In this document: piece by piece, positions 59,178 to 64,000 of the stretch
How positions within the stretch are numbered: the stretch's first letter is position 1
How the letters are laid out: the number at the start of each line of letters is the position of its first letter
From: Diogma glabrata
Taxonomy: Eukaryota; Arthropoda; Insecta; Diptera; Cylindrotomidae
Reading direction: 5' to 3'
Length of the DNA: 64,000 nucleotides
NCBI GenBank assembly: GCA_963693315.1
Contig: OY856187.1
Span: 44,420,825 to 44,484,824, forward strand
Translations under genes and position numbers: made by a program
The notes under the pieces: generated by a model
Databases searched by the model: none
What the model was told of the DNA's origin: nothing
What the model saw: the letters and a program-made list of their open reading frames with translations, nothing else

Positions 59178-60436
59178 ACGGTTAACTTGAGTTAACAGAT
59201 AGAGTTAAAAGTGAGAAAAGAACAGGAAAAAGAAGAAGAAAATTCTCGAAAGAATTCGAACTATAGACATTTCATTTTCAAACCTTTAACATAAAAACTT
59301 ACGATTAACAAAATTTAATAAGAATTTTCATTTTCTCATGAAAATTTTGCTGATATACAATGAAAAGTTCTAATATTAATATTGCTACTATTTTCTTGTT
59401 ATTGTTTTCGTTTATAAATTGGTTATGTTATGATTTACTTTGTGTTTAGACAACAACAAATTAGATTAGTGTTATTATTATTTTTTGTTAGACTAAAAGT
59501 ATCGGATTAACAATTTATAAATAAGCAATTAAGGTAATTTTTATTTGAAAAATTTGTTGTGCTGCTTATTGCGCGGCTATTTTTAAAAATGTGGTTGATA
59601 GTATTCAATGAACTGATACATTTCAAGGTTAATTGTTTTGTTTTATGTTTGTTAGGCTGAGGTTGGGTCGTAGTTATTGACGTGCTAGAATGAGTTCTCT
59701 ATTTAACTTATAGAGCTGAGGCTTGAATGATAATTGCTTTATCCAACTTTTTATGAATTCATAGTTGGGAAGCTATTAACAATTTATAAATTCACCTAAT
59801 TAAATTTTACTTTATTATCAAGTAAGCAATTTTAACAGGTAAACATCCAATTTTCAATGCTTCACAGTTCACACACTTAATTTTCTTTTATAAAAAGATC
59901 AAAAACAAACAAACTAATAAACTAATATTGGTCACACTCTTATCTAAAAACATAAAATAGCAATCAAATCAAAAGAGATTATTGATTACAGTATCCAGCA
60001 GAGAAAATTGCGTTCTTAGAAAAAATGATATAATTGAAACAGAAATTTTTAAATCACAACCCTTGGGACATCATTATTTTTTTAGGGTTACATGTACTTC
60101 CCCTTATTTTATTCAGATTTATTGTATTTATTTAATAATTGAGGTGTTTATCGTGGTGCTATGTTTTGAGATATAACGGTTTCAGATTACTTGTTTCTTT
60201 AAATTAATTAAAATACTAAGTGTGTTTTTGTTTAGTTGAAGGAGACAGTGGGTAGTTGAAGAGCTTAAATTATTTTTGCAGTTTAAATTTCTTCTTAATT
60301 TTTATATTGGAAGAATATTACGACTACGACAAAGTAGAACACAACAGTTTTATTCAATAGTTGAATGCTGTGCAGGAGAATAAGATCTGTCATCAAAACA
60401 CAAAACTTTAATCACGCAAAAAACTAGAAAAGTATA
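59178..60436. other. AT-rich intergenic DNA
   Basis: No gene recognised. Confidence 0.5.
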
Positions 60437-60444
60437 TAAATTCT

Positions 60445-63004
60445 CAGTGGCGGATTATGCCTTTATGGGGCCTGAGGCGGAACAAAATTTTGGGGCCTAA
60501 GATTTTACCAAAAATTTTGCAAATGAGTTTGACTAAGACTATTTCTTAAATAATTTTTTATCCGCTTCAGAACGGAGAAAGATCGTTCCCCACTTGCGTT
60601 GCATATCGGCAATGTAAGAAATATTTTAAAAATAGTTTCCACATTGGGAAATGAAGATTGCAGGCCATCAATGATTACCTTGTACATCTTAAATGGACAA
60701 GTGATGCTCTCTTCTTTTATATATTTTAAAAAATGATGTACTTCCTCTTTAAAATATTGTACTTCTATATTCCTCGCATATGTATTTGACAATTCTAAAA
60801 TACACTTGTCAACTTCATCACTGGATATATTTTGATCAAAAAATAATTTAAAATTATTTAAAACAGTTTCATATATGGACGTTCTGGTAGACATTTCAGT
60901 GGCAAGTCTATCACAGATCATATTGTGAGTATAAGCAATTCTCGTCCTACTAGCTGTGTATCATTTGCAGATGATTCATCATACATAATTTTACGTTTTC
61001 TTTTTCGTCCTTCTTTGTAACTAATATTGTCTGTTAATAAGTTTGCTTGCTTTTCTATGCTCTCAAAATCATTCCGAACATCCCTTATAAATTGTGACAA
61101 AGAATTAAACAGTTTTACTCCTTGTAATAAGTTCGTTTGAATATTTTGAAATGATTTTCTAGTACTATTGATTCTTTGCAATAATATATCCCATAGAACG
61201 GTTAATAAGGCAATTCATATTCATCGAAAGAGCTAGCTAATTTTTTAACCTCAACTTTAGTAATCGGTTTTTCGTCTTTATTTTCGCTAATTTGGATAAG
61301 AACGCTTTTAATATTTTTGTAATTAAACCGCAAGGCGGATACTGATCAGCTCTTGCAGACCATCTTGTCACTTGTGTCACTTAATTTTTTAATATGTTTG
61401 GAATTGGGATCGGAAAAATTATCAATAAGCAACTTCCATCTGTGAGTAGATGAAGAAAAGAATACATATATATTTTGGATAAAGTTAAAACAATACACCG
61501 CAGTAGAATAGGCATCTGCAGCATAACTTCCAATTAAATTAAGCGTATGACTTGTACAAGGAATAAAAATGGTGGTCTCACTTAGAGTTTTAATTCTGGC
61601 TTGTAAACTATATTTTCCGGCCATATATGTTTGACCGCGACAATTTTTAATATCCAAAGACAAATTGTTTAAAGTTTTCAAAATAAGTTGTGCTAGATAT
61701 TCTGAATTGTGATTTTCAATTTGTAAAAATCCAAAAATCGTTCTCTCGCATCGCCCACTTTATCAATGTACCTTAATATAAAACTTAGTTGGTCAGTGTG
61801 GTTCACGTCTGGCGTAGAATCAACAATAATTGAATAATATAAAGAGCCCTGAATTTCTTGAATTAGGTGTTCTTTTACTTCAGTTCCCATTAAATTTATA
61901 AATTCATCGCATGTTTTATGTGATAAATAACTTACATTACCTTTTCCTGCATGGCTGTACTTCTCCAAATGATTTTTAAGAAAATCATCAAATTGGGATA
62001 GGTACTCAATGCATGTCATAAAATTTCCTTTTCTGTTCGAATCAATATCTTCTCGATGACCACGAAATGCTAAACCCAAAGTAGCTGATAGCTTTACTGT
62101 AGCTGCAACTCTTTTTAAAACTTCCCGCCAGTATTTTTGTTGTACTTCAATTTCACGAGCTATTTGAGTATCAATACGTCCAGTTACAAACAATCTTTTT
62201 TTCAAATTTTTCAAACAAATTTTTTAGACAATCTTTTTTCCAATCAACGTTGATAAAACGAAATATACAACTAAAGCTAAAACACCTATACTATATCAAT
62301 CATATCATATGGAAACCCTTTTCAAACGTTAATCCAAATGATGAATTTAGCATGTATTGTATAAAAAATACATGGATTTTAAGCATACAATAATAGATTT
62401 CAATTCTACACGTTAAAAAGTTTTCATTTATTTAGTTATATATGAAATTAATCTAAAATATGTACAATTATATGCTTAAAATTGAGGTTTCAGTTTAATG
62501 CTTTCAATAAATTGTAGGTCTTAAAAGAAATCCAAAATCATTGATGAAAACATAAAACTCAAATATACTTCAAATATCCAAAAAATACTTATCTGGAGTT
62601 TGTTTTTATCAATAATTTTGCGATTAATATAATAACAGCCCATTGCAAATAAAGTTTTAGTATTAATAATCATTCGTAACAATGGAACTTTTCAAAACAA
62701 AATGTTTTTTTACTATACAAATTGGAAAACGAATTCGTACATTAAAAAATTATAAAACTATCAAATTAGAATTATTAAAATAAATACATACATGAAAAAA
62801 AGTAATACAAATTGACAACCTAACACTTTTACATGTGGGATAATATTAAAAAAATCTTTAGGTTTAAAAACTTTGGTTGAATGAACGCAGTCATCTGATA
62901 TATGAATACCTATAAAATATCAATACTATTTGTAGCGAGGGGGCCCCTGTGCATGTGGGGCCCGAGGCGGTCGCCTCTTCCGCCTCTATGGTAATCCGCC
63001 ACTG
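60445..63004 (-). mobile_element. hAT transposon (ZMYM/Tip100-like), 8-bp TSD
   Basis: Perfect 8-bp duplication TAAATTCT (60437-60444, 63005-63012). Left end CAGTGGCGGATTA. The right end, read inwards, is CAGTGGCGGATTA as well (13 of 13). GC-rich GGGGCC blocks lie inside both ends. Minus-strand transposase fragments fill 60505-62214. 62215-62920 is AT-rich and lacks the expected N-terminal zinc finger. Confidence 0.96.
60505..62214 (-). pseudogene. hAT transposase pseudogene (ZMYM1-like)
   Basis: Open pieces 62214-61693, 61681-61346, 61181-60918 and 60921-60505 are in different frames. Visible in order: FDDFLKNHLEKYSHAGKGN, the catalytic-domain start YSIIVDSTPDVNHTDQLSFI, CTSHTLNLIG, SSSTHRWKLL, and the C-terminal dimerisation block ASGERSFSVLKRIKNYLRNS. 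This is the same family as the copy at 2640-4430 but a different subfamily by its terminal repeats. The N-terminal zinc finger is missing and at least three breaks are present. It is less decayed than the first copy, since the opening 173 codons are open. Confidence 0.9.
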
Positions 63005-63125
63005 TAAATTCTTATGATTCTTCACAATCGCAATGAAACACAAATTGTATTCAACGTCACACTTTTCCAAGAAAAAGGGTTAAAGATAAAAACGAAAACA
63101 TGAAATAAAATTGAATATTTCAACA

Positions 63126-63440
63126 TGTTAGGTAAAATAATATTATCGAATATTCTTAGAATTTCTCGAGGCTTCTTCGTAAAGAAAGTGACCTCGAATA
63201 ATAAATAAGCAGAATTATATATAAGGAATTCCCTCTTGTAAAAGAGAATTAAGTTTAGTTTAGACTGCGATAGTGTTAAGTGAAATTAATTATAAACGAA
63301 ACGCTGTATCGTGCACATAAAATCGTGTAAATAGAAAATGTTATTTTTAAATTAGTATTTGTAAATAAAGTTTTAAGTGTTAGTGAAAATTTATTTCAAA
63401 GCGTTGTACACAACGTACGGGAGAAGAGTTTAACTAGTTC
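63126..63440 (+). mobile_element. Gypsy LTR relative, probable solo LTR or fragment
   Basis: Plus strand, same motif order as the minus-strand gypsy derivative LTR (26698-27329): GTAAAATAAT, ATCGAATATTC, TATATAAGG (TATA box), CCTCTTGTA, CTGCGATAGTG, and AATAAAGTTTTAAGTGTTA (poly(A) region). It starts TGTTAGG at 63126. The right border is not resolved and the duplication was not found. Confidence 0.6.
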
Positions 63441-64000
63441 GTTAATTTCATAAAATTAAACTCTCTTTTTAGGATTCTATAAATGTTCAACTTTTGAGAT
63501 TGAAGATTTTAAATAAGTTTAATTTGTTTGCATTGAAACAAAATTTAAAAATTAGTTTTTAAATATCTATAATAACTACACTTTTAGATATATCTCTCAA
63601 AGTTATTCGTTTTTCGAGAAATAGCTATCTGCGAATTGCTTGAAATTTTCTGGAAAGTTGCTTTTTTAGGTTCTACTGCAAAACCTTTGATTAGACAAAA
63701 ATTAATACATGGAAAATTTCAGCACTTAATTCCAATTCTTAGTACTTGCTGTTTAAAGTTTTTCCATATGCAAAACTTGCGATTTTATGTTTAATTATCT
63801 ACAATACGGTAGCATTTAATATTTTAATGCCACGGCAATTGTCGTAGATGCAATTTGTAGATGAGCTAGTAAATGTTATAATTCACATTTTTGTGACTCT
63901 CTTATTTTGACATGTAACAATAATAAACACGTAATGCAATAAAAAAAAATAAAATGCAAAAGTAACGTTGCATTGCAGTCAATAATTTATTGCAACATTG
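63441..64000. other. AT-rich DNA at window end
   Basis: Nothing recognisable. Confidence 0.5.

Overview
This is AT-rich (about 70% or more by eye) eukaryotic DNA, most likely from an insect. The reasons are a spliced lysosomal membrane protein gene with short and long GT-AG introns, two nuclear tRNA genes with Pol III T-run terminators, and a dense population of arthropod-type transposable elements (Ty3/gypsy, copia, jockey/CR1-like and RTE-like non-LTR elements, hAT, mariner-type and many foldback elements or MITEs). I cannot assign a species.

Host content is small. There is one four-exon gene for a LAMP-type lysosome-associated membrane glycoprotein (11689-17639, +), a tRNA-Pro(UGG) gene (33763-33834, -) and a tRNA-Trp(CCA) gene (58790-58861, -). 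A broken, intronless copy of RNA polymerase subunit RPB8 lies at 56198-56607 (-). It sits between the terminal inverted repeats of a mariner-type element (55696-57510).

Layout: 1-1240 nested foldback DNA; 2309-4614 hAT element with a perfect 8-bp target duplication; 4887-10470 a (TA)n tract split by a nearly intact, very young gypsy element (5121-10347); 11689-17639 the LAMP gene, whose second intron holds an 87-bp palindrome, a 1.56-kb foldback and a degenerate GC-richer repeat; 19627-22996 a decayed copia element; 23578-27329 a gypsy deletion derivative with two 632-bp LTRs and a SAP-like motif at the Gag N-terminus; 27852-31301 a run of palindromic elements; 32319-37850 repeats, tRNA-Pro and a minisatellite; 38045-46510 a non-LTR element split by a 6.65-kb CACTG-ended element that carries three further insertions, one of them nested again; 47813-48511 a probable solo LTR; 53194-53645 a second copy of a GC-rich repeat; 55696-57510 the mariner-type element; 60445-63004 a second hAT; 63126-63440 an LTR relative.

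The strongest observations are these. The young gypsy element's primer-binding site matches 14 of 14 nt of the 3' end plus CCA of the tRNA-Pro gene in the same window. An RPB8 retrocopy lies inside a mariner-type element. A datable nest of insertions can be read because host reading frames rejoin exactly when insert and target duplication are ignored. Three elements share CACTGAAAA ends but have different 2-bp target duplications (TA, TG, TT). I found no convincing non-transposon gene system beyond these. Most of the window is transposon-derived or featureless AT-rich DNA.
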